From: JAGRCP01 sp942490705 | GTDB lineage: Bacteria; Chloroflexota; Anaerolineae; Caldilineales; Caldilineaceae | Direction: 5' to 3' | DNA: 64,000 nucleotides | Assembly (NCBI GenBank): GCA_942490705.1 | Contig: CALNXY010000007.1 | Location: 1-64,000, forward strand | Shown: in pieces, positions 33,062 through 42,232 of the stretch | Layout: every line of letters starts with the position of its first letter | How positions within the stretch are numbered: position 1 is the first letter of the stretch | Program-made: the position numbers and the translations under genes | Notes under the pieces: model-generated | The model's database searches: none | What the model was told of the DNA's origin: nothing | The model's input: only the letters and a program-made list of their open reading frames with translations

Positions 33062-34252
33062 TTACGTTGCTGCTTCGCGCGCGCCGCCATTGCGCTGCTC
33101 GACCGCAGCGTAAACCGCCACCGTCTCCGCCGCACAGCGTGACCAGCTAAAGCGCGCGGCCTGAGTGCGCCCGGCTTGGCGCAGGGCCGTTGCAAGCCCT
33201 GGCTCGTCCAGCACGCGGCCAATTGCCGCGGCAAGGACTTCGTCATCCGTCGGCGGCACGAGCAGCGCAGCGTCGCCCGCGACCTCGGGCAGGCTGCTCA
33301 CATCCGCGCAGACCACCGGCGCGTTGCAGGCCATGGCCTCCAGCACGGGAAAGCCAAAGCCTTCATAGAGGCTGGGCAGGAGCACGCACTCTGCACCACT
33401 GTAGAGCGGCGGCAGGTCTTCCTCCGGCACGTAGCCGGCGAAGCGCACATCTGCCGTCAACCCCAGTTCCTCAATCTGGCGACGGATTTCATCAAAGAGC
33501 CAGCCCTCCCCACCGACGACGAGCAGGCGATGCGGCTGCCCCGCGGCCTTGAGCCGCGCCAGGGCCTGCACCGCGGTCAGATGATTTTTGCGCGGCTCCA
33601 GCGTGCCGACCATGAGCAAATATGGACGTTCCGGGCTGTAGGTCGCACGCACGCGCGCAATCTCCGTGGGCGGCGCGGGCGCGAAACCGGCGTCGATGCC
33701 TTCGTAGACCACGGTGATCTTCTCCGCCGGCGTGGCATAGAACTCGACCAGGTCGCGCCGGGTCTGTTCGCTCACCGCAATGACGTGGCTGGCTGCCCGG
33801 ACAAAGACGGGCATGGCCTGCTTGAGAAAGAGCATGTTGCGCCGCGTGTGGTGCTCAGGATAGCGTTCGAAGATCAGGTCGTGGACGGTCAGCACTGTGG
33901 GGCAAGGGAGCCGGGGCAGCAGGTGCTCGGTGGCGTGGTAGACTCCCGCGTGCGCGGCAGTGCCGAGGATGGCTGAGCCATAGCGGGGTCGCCCCAGCCG
34001 TTGGCTAGCGAGCGCGCCCAATCGCCAGCCCAACTGCCCGGCATCGAGCGTGCGCGTGGGGATCTCCTGCAGCGAAGGCGGCAGGCTGTGATCGCTGTGG
34101 GCGTTGTAGAAGAGCGTTGGCGCCACGTGCTCCCGCTGCTCGCGCCACAGGTGTTCGATCAAGCGCGTGGCATAGCGGCTCAGCCCCGCACTCTGGTGGA
34201 CGGCCGGGCCGGCGTCGATGGTAACCGGGAGCGGAGCGGTACGGGTTGACAT
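33062..34252 (-). CDS. Glycosyltransferase family 4 (group 1) protein
   Basis: About 396 residues from ATG 34252 (MSTRTAPLPVTIDAGPAVHQ). GT-B fold markers: PTVLTVHDLIFERYPEHHTR in the N-lobe, RPYLLMVGTLEPRKNHLTAV and the nucleotide-sugar-binding C-lobe YSGAECVLLPSLYEGFGFPV (E-x7-E type) followed by LEAMACNAPVVCADVSSLPE. It resembles mannosyl- or rhamnosyltransferases of surface polysaccharides. It lies just downstream of udk, with a 34-base gap. Confidence 0.9.
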   Translation of the reverse strand: MSTRTAPLPVTIDAGPAVHQSAGLSRYATRLIEHLWREQREHVAPTLFYNAHSDHSLPPSLQEIPTRTLDAGQLGWRLGALASQRLGRPRYGSAILGTAAHAGVYHATEHLLPRLPCPTVLTVHDLIFERYPEHHTRRNMLFLKQAMPVFVRAASHVIAVSEQTRRDLVEFYATPAEKITVVYEGIDAGFAPAPPTEIARVRATYSPERPYLLMVGTLEPRKNHLTAVQALARLKAAGQPHRLLVVGGEGWLFDEIRRQIEELGLTADVRFAGYVPEEDLPPLYSGAECVLLPSLYEGFGFPVLEAMACNAPVVCADVSSLPEVAGDAALLVPPTDDEVLAAAIGRVLDEPGLATALRQAGRTQAARFSWSRCAAETVAVYAAVEQRNGGAREAAT

Positions 34253-34286
34253 GGGTGGTTGGCGGGACAAGGATCGCAGCCCCTGT

Positions 34287-34931
34287 CTACTCGTGGGCTT
34301 CCAGCAGCGTGTGGATGCGACTCACGATCATCTCCATGGCGACGCGATTGTGGCCGCCGGCCGGCACGATGATATCGGCATAGCGCTTGGAGGGCTCGAC
34401 AAATTCCATGTGCATGGGACGCACGGTGGCCAGATACTGGTTGACGATTGAGTCCAACGACCGGCCCCGTTCGTCCATGTCCCGCTTGAGACGCCGGATG
34501 AAGCGCAGATCTGCATCGGTATCGACAAAGATGCGCATATCCATGAGCTTGCGCAGAGAGCGCTCGGCAAAGATCAGGATGCCCTCGACCAAAATGATCT
34601 TGGCCGGCTCCACGTGCTGGGTGTCCGCCAGCCGCGAGTGGGTGGCGAAGTTGTACATGGGCATGGCGATGGCCTGGTTATTGCGCAACTGTTGCAGCTG
34701 CTCGACCATGAACTGCGTATCCAGGCTGTCCGGGTGGTCATAGTTGAGCTTGCCCCGCTCTTCGGGCGGCAGGTGGCTATGGTCGTTGTAATAGTTATCG
34801 TGCTGGAGATAGGCGATGCGTTCGCGCCCGACCGCATCCTGGATGGCGCGACTGACTGTCGTCTTGCCGCTGCCGGTGCCGCCGGCCACGCCGATCACAA
34901 AGGGGGTCTTCTGGGTGAGATGCTCAAGCAT
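34287..34931 (-). CDS. udk: Uridine kinase
   Basis: About 214 residues from ATG 34931 (MLEHLTQKTPFVIGVAGGTG). P-loop GGTGSGKTTVSRAI, then YLQHDNYYNDHSHLPPEERG, NYDHPDSLDTQFMVEQLQQL, ILVEGILIFAERSLRKLMDM and DTDADLRFIRRLKRDMDERG are Udk signatures. It phosphorylates uridine and cytidine in pyrimidine salvage. Its start overlaps the ResB-like gene by 8 bases, so these are co-translated. Confidence 0.95.
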   Translation of the reverse strand: MLEHLTQKTPFVIGVAGGTGSGKTTVSRAIQDAVGRERIAYLQHDNYYNDHSHLPPEERGKLNYDHPDSLDTQFMVEQLQQLRNNQAIAMPMYNFATHSRLADTQHVEPAKIILVEGILIFAERSLRKLMDMRIFVDTDADLRFIRRLKRDMDERGRSLDSIVNQYLATVRPMHMEFVEPSKRYADIIVPAGGHNRVAMEMIVSRIHTLLEAHE

Positions 34932-36381
34932 CGGCAAGTTCCTCATCTAACGCCGCAATGGTGCTGCGTCTGTCGCTCTGGGCGACGAGCACGCGCTTGC
35001 TGTCACTCCATGGCGCGACTTGGACCAGCGCAAAGCCGGGCCTGCGCCAGTAGCCGACAAGCCCGGCGATGCTCAAGATCATGCCCGCGATGAGCAGGGG
35101 CAGACCGGGCAGGCTGCGCACGGTCACGTCGACGGCGCGCAGGGGAAGCAGGTCGACGATCTCGCCGTCGCTAAGCAGCAGGGTCGCGGGCTGATCATCG
35201 GCAACGGGGATCAATGCCACGGGTTCGGCCGCGTCGCCGCGATAGAGCTCAACCACAAACGCATCCTGGTCGGAGGCGGCGCGGACGATGCGCAGGCCCG
35301 CGCCCTGGCGGGGCAGCAGCAGCGCCTCCTCACTGCCGGCGGCGGGAAAGATCAGTCCGATCGAATCGGCCGGCGTGGACTGGCCCGGTTGGGTCAACAT
35401 CGGCTGGTCGCCCCGGGTCCGTATGAGCATGGCCGGCGTCGCCGGTTGTGCAGCCACCAGTACGCCGCCAACCCGCGTCCATGCACCCGGCCCGAGGGGG
35501 AATTCTTCCTGCGCCGCACCATGTTCGATGGCCAATGTAGGGGTCGCGAAATAGGTCTCGGGATCGACTGAGACTTGATAGCGCAACAGCAGATCGCCCG
35601 CGGCAAAGCGACTGCTGGCGCCCGGCTCCAGTGCAGGCACTGTGATTTCCCATCCTTGGCGTGCGAGGAGCAGCAGGCTGGCCGTACAGAACAGCAAGCC
35701 GACCGGTAGCAGGAGGCGCAACCACGCTGCCCACGGCGTACGCAGGGCAAGCGTGCGCATCTCCTGGACCGACTCGGGCTGCGTCTCTTCTTCACCGTAG
35801 GGCGGTGGCGCAACGGCTATCTCCGCACGCTGAAGTGACGGGTACGACGTCTCCAGCCGCGCGTCGAGGTCGGGTGCGGCAGAGGCATTCTCATCCGACA
35901 GCGTGCGGCGCAGGCGGTGGATGGCGCGACCGGGCGGTATGGGCCACGGCTCACCAGCCATGCCGGTCCCGTCGCCAAAGTGCTGGACGACGTTGCGCAA
36001 TTGCAGGGCCGCGCCCAGGGCATAAGCCAGGTGGATGAGCAGGAGCAGCCCAATCAGGGCCAGGGCAAGCTGAAAAACGGGGCTGTGGAGTAGATCAAAG
36101 AGTCCGACGCTGCTGATGACTTCGCCAAGCGCGCCCCGTTGCTCGGCGGTGGCGAGCAGCCAGCGCGTCGCCTCGCCTGGGTCGGTGCGCAGTTGATCCG
36201 GCGCCTGGGGCAGCGCCAGCCCGATCACAACGAAGAGCAGCGTGAGGCCAATCGCCAGCAGCAGCAGGCGTACATCGACCAGCAGCCGCCAGAGCCCATC
36301 GAGCAGTGCACCAACCCGCCAACTGCGCGTTTCCGCAGGAGGTGGATCGGTCTGAATTGTGGCATCAACACGCTCGCTCAT
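34924..36381 (-). CDS. ResB-like cytochrome c biogenesis membrane protein
   Basis: A 485-residue protein with transmembrane helices at about 35-55 (LLLLAIGLTLLFVVIGLAL), 100-125 (FQLALALIGLLLLIHLAYAL), 220-240 (LLLPVGLLFCTASLLLLA) and 435-455 (LPLLIAGMILSIAGLVGYW), with a large extracytoplasmic beta-rich segment between the last two. This layout is ResB/Ccs1, which with ResA/CcsA supplies reduced apocytochrome for haem attachment. No ResC/CcsA is nearby, so the partner is elsewhere. Confidence 0.8.
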   Translation of the reverse strand: MSERVDATIQTDPPPAETRSWRVGALLDGLWRLLVDVRLLLLAIGLTLLFVVIGLALPQAPDQLRTDPGEATRWLLATAEQRGALGEVISSVGLFDLLHSPVFQLALALIGLLLLIHLAYALGAALQLRNVVQHFGDGTGMAGEPWPIPPGRAIHRLRRTLSDENASAAPDLDARLETSYPSLQRAEIAVAPPPYGEEETQPESVQEMRTLALRTPWAAWLRLLLPVGLLFCTASLLLLARQGWEITVPALEPGASSRFAAGDLLLRYQVSVDPETYFATPTLAIEHGAAQEEFPLGPGAWTRVGGVLVAAQPATPAMLIRTRGDQPMLTQPGQSTPADSIGLIFPAAGSEEALLLPRQGAGLRIVRAASDQDAFVVELYRGDAAEPVALIPVADDQPATLLLSDGEIVDLLPLRAVDVTVRSLPGLPLLIAGMILSIAGLVGYWRRPGFALVQVAPWSDSKRVLVAQSDRRSTIAALDEELADA

Positions 36382-36386
36382 GATCC

Positions 36387-39260
36387 TTACTGGTCCGCTT
36401 CGATTTCTTTGGCTTCGCTGCGCGCTCTATTGAGCCACAAATCGATCTCGGCGCCCAAATTGTCAATCGGCGCGCGTCGCTGCGTGACCTCCGGCAAGGC
36501 GTCCAGAAAGGCCTGGCCGTAGCGCTTCTGCCAGATCCGGTTGTCGAGCAAGACGACGACGCCCCGGTCGGTCGTGCGGCGAATGAGACGGCCAAAGCCC
36601 TGGCGAAAGCGCAGGATGGCGTCGGGCAGCGTGTACTCCTTAAAGGCATTGTCAAAGGCAGCGCTGCGTGCGGCCACCAGCGGATCGCTGGGCACGGCAA
36701 AGGGCAGACGTACGATGAAGAGGACTGAGAGCTGATCGCCCGGCAGATCGATGCCTTCCCAGAAGCTGCGCGTCCCCAGCAGCACCGCCCGGTCGGTGGA
36801 GCGGTATTCGCGCAGCAGGCGGCTGCGGCTGCTCGTGCCATGCTGGAGCAGGGAGATACCGGCCCGATCAAGCGGCGCGCGCAGCGCATTGGCCGTGGTG
36901 CGCAGGTGGGCATAGCTGGTGAAGAGGGCCATGGTGCGGCCGCCGGCGGCCAGCGCGGCCTCAAGAATCGCCTCTTCCACCGCCGCTTGGTAGCCGGATT
37001 GATTGGGGGCCGGCAAGTTGCTGGGCAGATAGAGCAACGCACTCGCAGGATAATCGAAAGGGCTTTCCACCGTCCGTGCCGTGACGTCCCACAGACCAAG
37101 GCGCTCGCGAATGAAGTCAAAACCACCGTCAGTGCGCAGGGTGGCGCCGGTGAAGATCGCGGTGCGGCAGCGGTGCACCAGCCCGGCCTCAATCTGACCG
37201 CCCACGTGCAGCGGTGCGGCATAGAGGTTGACGCCGTTGCGCTGATTCCGGCGCTGATCCGGCACTTCCAGCCAGGCGACGATCTCCCGATCGCTGCCTG
37301 GCGTGCCTTGAAAGACGATCTTGTCCATGTGGTCGAGCAGTTCGGCAAGATCTGACGTCGTGCTGCGTAAGGCATCGAGCAGCGTTGCCTCGGGTTCCCG
37401 CTCGGCCCACTTGGCGGCGTCAAGGCGGGTTACGAGCTGCTGCAAGCGATCCTGGAGCGTACGGACGTAGTGAGCCGTTTGCTCCCACTCGATTTCGATT
37501 TCGCTCCACATGGGCTGGCTGCGCAGGCGTCCGTCGATCGCCAGTTTCTGCGCGTAGTCGTCGTTGGCGCGAATGCTCTCATGGCCCAGTGTGAACTCGG
37601 TGAGGATGTCGGCGAAACGGGTGAGCGTTGCGGTTGCCCGGCGCGCATTCTGCTCGATGCTGGCTGCCGCGTCGATGCCGACCGTGTCCTGGTTGGCCTG
37701 AAACGCGGCCAGTAGGCGCGGCAACAGGTCGCCGCCGGCCGTCAACTCGCCGAGTTGCAGCTGCAGACGGGGCCAGTCAACGGCGTAGGTCAGCTGATCC
37801 GTGGCCGCGTCTTCGAGGTGATGCGCTTCATCGACGATCAGCCGGGTGTATGGGGGGAGCACCTGGCCGCCGGCGCCAATGTCGGCCATAAGCAGCGCAT
37901 GGTTGACCACCAGCAGATGCGCGCGCTCTGCCCGCGCTCTGGCATCCAGATAGTAGTCGCGCCAGCCGGGGCGACTGCGACAGCGTGCATGGTTGCAGGT
38001 CGCGCCGTCCGAACAGATCTCCTGCCAGAGCGCGCGCTCGTTGGGTGCAGGGATAAAGAGACCGCTCACGTCGCCGTCCGCAGTCGTCGTCATCCAGACG
38101 AGCACTTTGGCCAGAAAGCTCAACTCGCTGGCAGGCAGATCACGCGCCCCGCGCCAGAGATAGAGCCGGCGCACGCAAAGATAGTTGCTGCGCCCCTTGA
38201 GTACGGCCCACGTCAGCTCGTCTTCGCCCTGGTCGAGCAGGAGGTCGTGCAGCTGCGGAATGTCCTTGTCGACGAGCTGATCTTGCAGCGCGCGGGTGTA
38301 GGTGGCGATGACGACCTGGCGCTGATTGGCCACACTCCAGAGCGCGGCCGGGGCCAGGTAGGCCAGGCTCTTGCCCACGCCCGTGCCCGCCTCGATGAGC
38401 AGATGGTCGTTGCGGTTGAACGCGGCCATGACCTGTTGGGCCATATCGAGCTGGCCTGCACGGGGCTCATAGAGGTCGCCAAGCCGGGCAGCCAGCGCGC
38501 CGCCGTCACCCAGCAGCGCGTCGATCCGCGCCGCGTCGACGACCTCTGCCGGCGGTCCGCCCGTGACCAGCATGCCATCGCCAAGATCGGGGCGAGGCAG
38601 GTGGACGTCGCGTGACAGGTCGGTACGCGCGCGCGGTTCGTAGCTGAGTCCCCGCGCCGTGGCCGCGTCGGTAAAGAGCTGGAGCGGCGGCCATTCCGTG
38701 CTGCGCCCGCTTTCGAGCACCAGGGTGATGACGTCGGCCGGCAGCGCGTAGAGCGTGTCGACAAGGCGCAAAAAGAGTTCGCCTGTGGCAGCAGCGTCGT
38801 CCAGCGCGCGGTGAGCGTCAACCAGATCGATGTCGAGGGCCTCGCAGAGCGCGCCGAGGCTGTAGCTCGCCATGCCCGGCAAGAGGATGGCCGCCAGCTC
38901 AAACGTATCGAACGCCGGGCGATGAAAATTGACGCCCGCCGCGCGCAAAAAGCCCAGGTCAAACGCAGCATTGTGGGCAATCACGCCTGCCACCTCCGGT
39001 CCGACAAAGTCGAGCAGATCGGGAATGATCGCCTCGAGCGACGGTGCGTCGGCCACATCTTCATTGCGGATACCCGTAATTTGCTGGATGTGCAGGGGGA
39101 TCTTGCGTCCCGGATTGACGAGGGTAGAAAAGCGATCCGTGACTCGTCCATCTTCCACACGCACGGCGCCAATCTCGATGATGGCATCGCGATCCGCGTT
39201 CAGCCCCGTCGTCTCCAGGTCCAGCGCAACATAGACGCGATCCGTGCCATACTGCGTCAT
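36387..39260 (-). CDS. dinG: DinG-type helicase with N-terminal DEDD 3'-5' exonuclease
   Basis: 957 residues from ATG 39260 (MTQYGTDRVYVALDLETTGL). Exonuclease: DLETTGL (D14, E16), GVIAHNAAFDLGFLRAAGV and DAHRALDDAAATGELFL. Helicase: Walker A IEAGTGVGKSLAYLAPAALW (about 290), four-cysteine-type Fe-S region CSDGATCNHARC, LIVDEAHHLEDAATD (about 477) and the late motif FGRLIRRTTDRGVVVLLDNR. XPD-like DinG proteins unwind 5'-3' at R-loops and damaged DNA; the fused nuclease is the Gram-positive style. A TATAAT promoter lies upstream. Confidence 0.93.
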   Translation of the reverse strand: MTQYGTDRVYVALDLETTGLNADRDAIIEIGAVRVEDGRVTDRFSTLVNPGRKIPLHIQQITGIRNEDVADAPSLEAIIPDLLDFVGPEVAGVIAHNAAFDLGFLRAAGVNFHRPAFDTFELAAILLPGMASYSLGALCEALDIDLVDAHRALDDAAATGELFLRLVDTLYALPADVITLVLESGRSTEWPPLQLFTDAATARGLSYEPRARTDLSRDVHLPRPDLGDGMLVTGGPPAEVVDAARIDALLGDGGALAARLGDLYEPRAGQLDMAQQVMAAFNRNDHLLIEAGTGVGKSLAYLAPAALWSVANQRQVVIATYTRALQDQLVDKDIPQLHDLLLDQGEDELTWAVLKGRSNYLCVRRLYLWRGARDLPASELSFLAKVLVWMTTTADGDVSGLFIPAPNERALWQEICSDGATCNHARCRSRPGWRDYYLDARARAERAHLLVVNHALLMADIGAGGQVLPPYTRLIVDEAHHLEDAATDQLTYAVDWPRLQLQLGELTAGGDLLPRLLAAFQANQDTVGIDAAASIEQNARRATATLTRFADILTEFTLGHESIRANDDYAQKLAIDGRLRSQPMWSEIEIEWEQTAHYVRTLQDRLQQLVTRLDAAKWAEREPEATLLDALRSTTSDLAELLDHMDKIVFQGTPGSDREIVAWLEVPDQRRNQRNGVNLYAAPLHVGGQIEAGLVHRCRTAIFTGATLRTDGGFDFIRERLGLWDVTARTVESPFDYPASALLYLPSNLPAPNQSGYQAAVEEAILEAALAAGGRTMALFTSYAHLRTTANALRAPLDRAGISLLQHGTSSRSRLLREYRSTDRAVLLGTRSFWEGIDLPGDQLSVLFIVRLPFAVPSDPLVAARSAAFDNAFKEYTLPDAILRFRQGFGRLIRRTTDRGVVVLLDNRIWQKRYGQAFLDALPEVTQRRAPIDNLGAEIDLWLNRARSEAKEIEADQ

Positions 39261-39312
39261 GCGGGTATTCCTTCCAGTGGTTGCTGTCCCAGTGGTTGCC
39301 GTCGTGAAGCTG

Positions 39313-39341
39313 ATTATACCAGAGCCGCTGCGAAGTGGCAG
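39313..39341 (-). promoter_or_regulatory. Predicted dinG promoter
   Basis: On the minus strand CTGCCA, a 17-base spacer and a consensus TATAAT (39318 to 39313) lie 53 bases before the dinG start. Confidence 0.6.
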
Positions 39342-39500
39342 GGCGATGGCATAGCAGACGGGAATCCTATTGGCCGACAAATAGGCCGCGGATGCCCACG
39401 GATATGGCGGATTCGCGCGGGTGAGAAGTGATTCCTTGCATGCGAGCTGCCGAATTGTGAATTTTCGCTTCGCTCTCTGGTCCCGTTGACATTTGGTCGT

Positions 39501-39566
39501 AACGTCCCCGGCACGGGCGCCTACAAGTCTGCTAATCGGATATTCTGCCGCCCGTGCCGGGGACGT
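39501..39566. repeat. Palindromic intergenic repeat, copy 2 (centre inverted)
   Basis: Arms AACGTCCCCGGCACGGGCG (39501-39519) and its complement (39549-39566) are as in copy 1, as are the flanks (CCCGTTGACATTTGGTCG and AGGCGCAAAGT), but the centre CCTACAAGTCTGCTAATCGG, ATATTCTGC is the reverse complement of the copy 1 centre. Confidence 0.9.
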
Positions 39567-39651
39567 GCCAGGCGCAAAGTAGGGGGGGTTCGAAATGTCA
39601 ACAGAGCCTAGTAGTTTGCTATTGCGATTGATAGCCCATTTTATCATTTTG

Positions 39652-39680
39652 CATCATATATGATGTGTTATATGATGTAT
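39652..39680. promoter_or_regulatory. Operator-like palindrome before a TA pair
   Basis: CATCATATATGATG (39652-39665) is a perfect 14-bp palindrome, followed by a second half-site TATATGATGTATTA (39670-39683). It lies in a very AT-rich stretch 46-74 bases before ATG 39726 and is a natural site for autoregulation by a ribbon-helix-helix antitoxin. Confidence 0.65.
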
Positions 39681-39725
39681 TAATCGTGATTGTAGGCATT
39701 GTTCTTGAACTCGGTGAAGGGTTTT

Positions 39726-40115
39726 ATGGCACGCTATTCTTTGAACCTGCCCCATGAATTGAAGCAAGAGGCTGAGGGCTGGGCGCAGCGACAGGGCGTC
39801 TCCCTCAATCAATTTATCCTATGGGCCACCGCAGAAAAGGTCGGGGCGCTGAATCAACAACTAGATGACCCGGCCTTTCCACTGATCACCTATCGTCGTG
39901 GCGCCAGCGGCATCCCCAACCCTGTGCTGCGTAGTACGGGCATACGCGTCCAAACGGTTGCGCTTGCACAGGAGCTTTGGTCCATGACCCCGCCTGAAAT
40001 TGCCGAAGAGTATGGCCTCAACCTGCGCCAGGTGGAGGAGGCTCTGGATTTTTATGCGGCCCATCGGGCAGAAATTGACGCTCACATCGCCCACGAAGCA
40101 CATCTGGCCGAGTAA
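39726..40115 (+). CDS. Antitoxin with ribbon-helix-helix N-terminus and DUF433 C-terminus
   Basis: 129 residues from ATG 39726 (GAAGGG upstream). Residues 1-45, MARYSLNLPHELKQEAEGWA and QRQGVSLNQFILWATAEK, are a HicB/CopG-like ribbon-helix-helix; residues about 60-115, NPVLRSTGIRVQTVALAQEL and MTPPEIAEEYGLNLRQVEEA, are DUF433. This fusion gives two possible DNA-binding modules. It is followed 4 bases later by a DUF5615 PIN-like gene. Confidence 0.85.
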   Translation: MARYSLNLPHELKQEAEGWAQRQGVSLNQFILWATAEKVGALNQQLDDPAFPLITYRRGASGIPNPVLRSTGIRVQTVALAQELWSMTPPEIAEEYGLNLRQVEEALDFYAAHRAEIDAHIAHEAHLAE

Positions 40116-40119
40116 CTTG

Positions 40120-40479
40120 ATGACGATCCCCCGGCTTCATCTCGACGCAGATGTATCGCATCGCACCTTAGCGCGCGTTCTCATTGAGCGGGGCCATGAT
40201 GTAACGCGCACGCCATGCTCTTGGATGCCAGCGGACGCCAGCGATGTCGATCAGCTGTTGGGGGCCACGGCCCAAGGACGCTGTATCCTGACGTTCAACA
40301 TCGCTGATTTCGTACATTTGGCCGTGCGCTACCCCAGGCACGGCGGCATCATACTGGCACAGCAGCGCGACTGGACGCTCGCCAGCCTCATTGCGGCAAC
40401 AGATCTCATGCTGCAACAAACCAGCGCCATCGACTGGCCTGGGACCACACGCTGGCTCAATGAGTGGCGGCCGGCATAG
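40120..40479 (+). CDS. DUF5615 PIN-like protein (toxin candidate)
   Basis: 119 residues: IPRLHLDADVSHRTLARVLI with the first acidic residue, GRCILTFNIADFVHLAVRYP and GGIILAQQRDWTLASLIAAT. Same family as 14847-15206 but from a different subgroup, with LDAD rather than LDED. Paired with the DUF433 fusion upstream; expected to be an RNase-type toxin. Confidence 0.85.
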   Translation: MTIPRLHLDADVSHRTLARVLIERGHDVTRTPCSWMPADASDVDQLLGATAQGRCILTFNIADFVHLAVRYPRHGGIILAQQRDWTLASLIAATDLMLQQTSAIDWPGTTRWLNEWRPA

Positions 40480-40578
40480 AACGGAATCATCCGGCTCCCC
40501 ATTCCGCATTCTCCACCCCGCATTCCCCACCCCGCACTCAAGTTTGCCTCTCCCCCCTCCTTGCGGCACAATGGCCCC

Positions 40579-41679
40579 ATGCAAATCTCAGTCATCACCA
40601 CCATCTACAACGAAGGCGCCAGCATCGTGCGCCTGCTCGATTCGCTCGCCGCGCAGACGCGCCCGCCCGACGAGATTGTCATCTGCGACGGCGGCAGCAC
40701 GGACGGCACGCCGGCCCTCATCGAAGCGTACGTACAGGAGCATGCCGAGCGCCTGCCGCGCGTGCGTCTCCTCATCGAAGCGGGCGCCAACATCAGCCGC
40801 GGACGCAATACGGCCATCCTCGCTGCGTCCGGCCCCATCATTGCCGCCACCGACGCCGGCGTCCGCCTGGCGCCGGACTGGCTTGAGCAGCTTGCCGCAC
40901 CCTTTGTCGCCGATCCATCGACTCGTGCGGTGGCGGGCTTCTTCGTGCCCGCGGCTGATGGCGTCTTTGAAACGGCGATGGCGGCCACCGTTCTGCCGCT
41001 GGAAGAAGACATCGATCCCGAGACCTTTCTGCCCAGCAGCCGCTCTGTCGCCTTTACCAAAGCCACGTGGGCGGCGGCCGGCGGCTATCCCGAGTGGCTC
41101 GACTATTGCGAGGATCTCATCTTCGATATTGAGGTCAACGGCCTGGAGCCGCTGAAGCCGACTGCCTTTGCCTGGGCGCCGGAAGCTGCAGCCAGCTTCA
41201 CGCCGCGCGGCAACCTGAGCGATTTCTGGACCCAGTACTACCGCTATGCCCGGGGTGACGGCAAGGCCGATCTCTGGCGCAAGCGCCACGCCGTGCGCTA
41301 TATCACCTACTTGGTTGTGCTGCCTGCCCTGTTGGGACATGCGTTTTTTGGCTTTTTTGTTCGCTGGCTCGGCTGGTTGGGCCTGCTTGCCGGTCTTATT
41401 CTCTACTGCCGCCGACCGTGGCAGCGTCTGCGCCAGATCGGTGGGAGTCTGTCACCGCTTGAGCAACTCCAGGCTGCCGCGCTTGTGCCGTTGATTCGCG
41501 CCGTGGGCGATGGGGCCAAGATGGTGGGCTACCCGGCTGGCCTGTGGTGGCGCTGGCAAAATCGCCATCGGCCGGAAATCCACTGGCGCACCTATGATGA
41601 ACCACTGCCCTTCGCGCCCGCTGCCACAGAGTCCGACGCCGGCGACGAGGGCGGGGGGCGTGCATATGGCCAGCAATAG
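40579..41679 (+). CDS. Membrane-anchored family 2 glycosyltransferase
   Basis: About 366 residues from ATG 40579 (MQISVITTIYNEGASIVRLL). GT-A nucleotide-binding DEIVICDGGSTDGTPALIEA, NISRGRNTAILAASGPIIAA and TDAGVRLAPDWLEQL are GT2 signatures; YCEDLIFDIEV is the acceptor-site ED motif. Residues about 240-290 (ITYLVVLPALLGHAFFGFFV) form two membrane helices. It overlaps the next membrane-protein gene by 14 bases. Probably adds sugars to an envelope polysaccharide or lipid. Confidence 0.9.
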   Translation: MQISVITTIYNEGASIVRLLDSLAAQTRPPDEIVICDGGSTDGTPALIEAYVQEHAERLPRVRLLIEAGANISRGRNTAILAASGPIIAATDAGVRLAPDWLEQLAAPFVADPSTRAVAGFFVPAADGVFETAMAATVLPLEEDIDPETFLPSSRSVAFTKATWAAAGGYPEWLDYCEDLIFDIEVNGLEPLKPTAFAWAPEAAASFTPRGNLSDFWTQYYRYARGDGKADLWRKRHAVRYITYLVVLPALLGHAFFGFFVRWLGWLGLLAGLILYCRRPWQRLRQIGGSLSPLEQLQAAALVPLIRAVGDGAKMVGYPAGLWWRWQNRHRPEIHWRTYDEPLPFAPAATESDAGDEGGGRAYGQQ

Positions 41680-42160
41680 CTACGAGCGACGTCAGGTGCC
41701 TGCGAATCTGGTGGAGAGCACGCCCGGCAGCAATGCCATCGGCAGTTGGCTGCTGGCATCGCCCATCATCCTGTTTATCGCCTGGCTGTGGATCGACATC
41801 TTCGCTTACTACAGTCCGTTGCCGCGTGTGCTGGATTGGATCGTTGGACTGGCTGTCTTTGTTCTGCTCATCGTCTTGCCCCTGGGCAACTTGGCCCACT
41901 GGGTCATCACTGCCGCTCCGCGCCTCTTCAGCCATGCCGGTTGGGATGTCTTTCCCCTGGAACCTGTTTCCGAAGCCGAGCAATATATGGTCCGCTACGT
42001 TTATCAGGAGCGCATCCGCGCCGAACGCACCGTGTCGCGAGTGTGGATGCGTGCGGCTCAAGGCTGGGTCTACCTGGAAATCATCGCAATCTTTATTGGC
42101 GCAATTGCCATGATTCCGCTCTTTTTCAGCGCCGTCGACTTTGGCTTTGGCCAGCGATAA
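41666..42160 (+). CDS. Hypothetical membrane protein
   Basis: 164 residues from ATG 41666. Helices at about 28-48 (WLLASPIILFIAWLWIDIF), 58-80 (LDWIVGLAVFVLLIVLPLGN) and 137-160 (GWVYLEIIAIFIGAIAMIPL) flank a charged soluble segment. No family recognised. Overlap with the glycosyltransferase suggests a linked function. Confidence 0.75.
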   Translation: MASNSYERRQVPANLVESTPGSNAIGSWLLASPIILFIAWLWIDIFAYYSPLPRVLDWIVGLAVFVLLIVLPLGNLAHWVITAAPRLFSHAGWDVFPLEPVSEAEQYMVRYVYQERIRAERTVSRVWMRAAQGWVYLEIIAIFIGAIAMIPLFFSAVDFGFGQR

Positions 42161-42232
42161 GATTTCCTCGGCCGAAGAGATTTCCCGTTCAGATTGAGTT
42201 TGTCGCTTGTCCCGTATGAAAGGACTCCGCGC

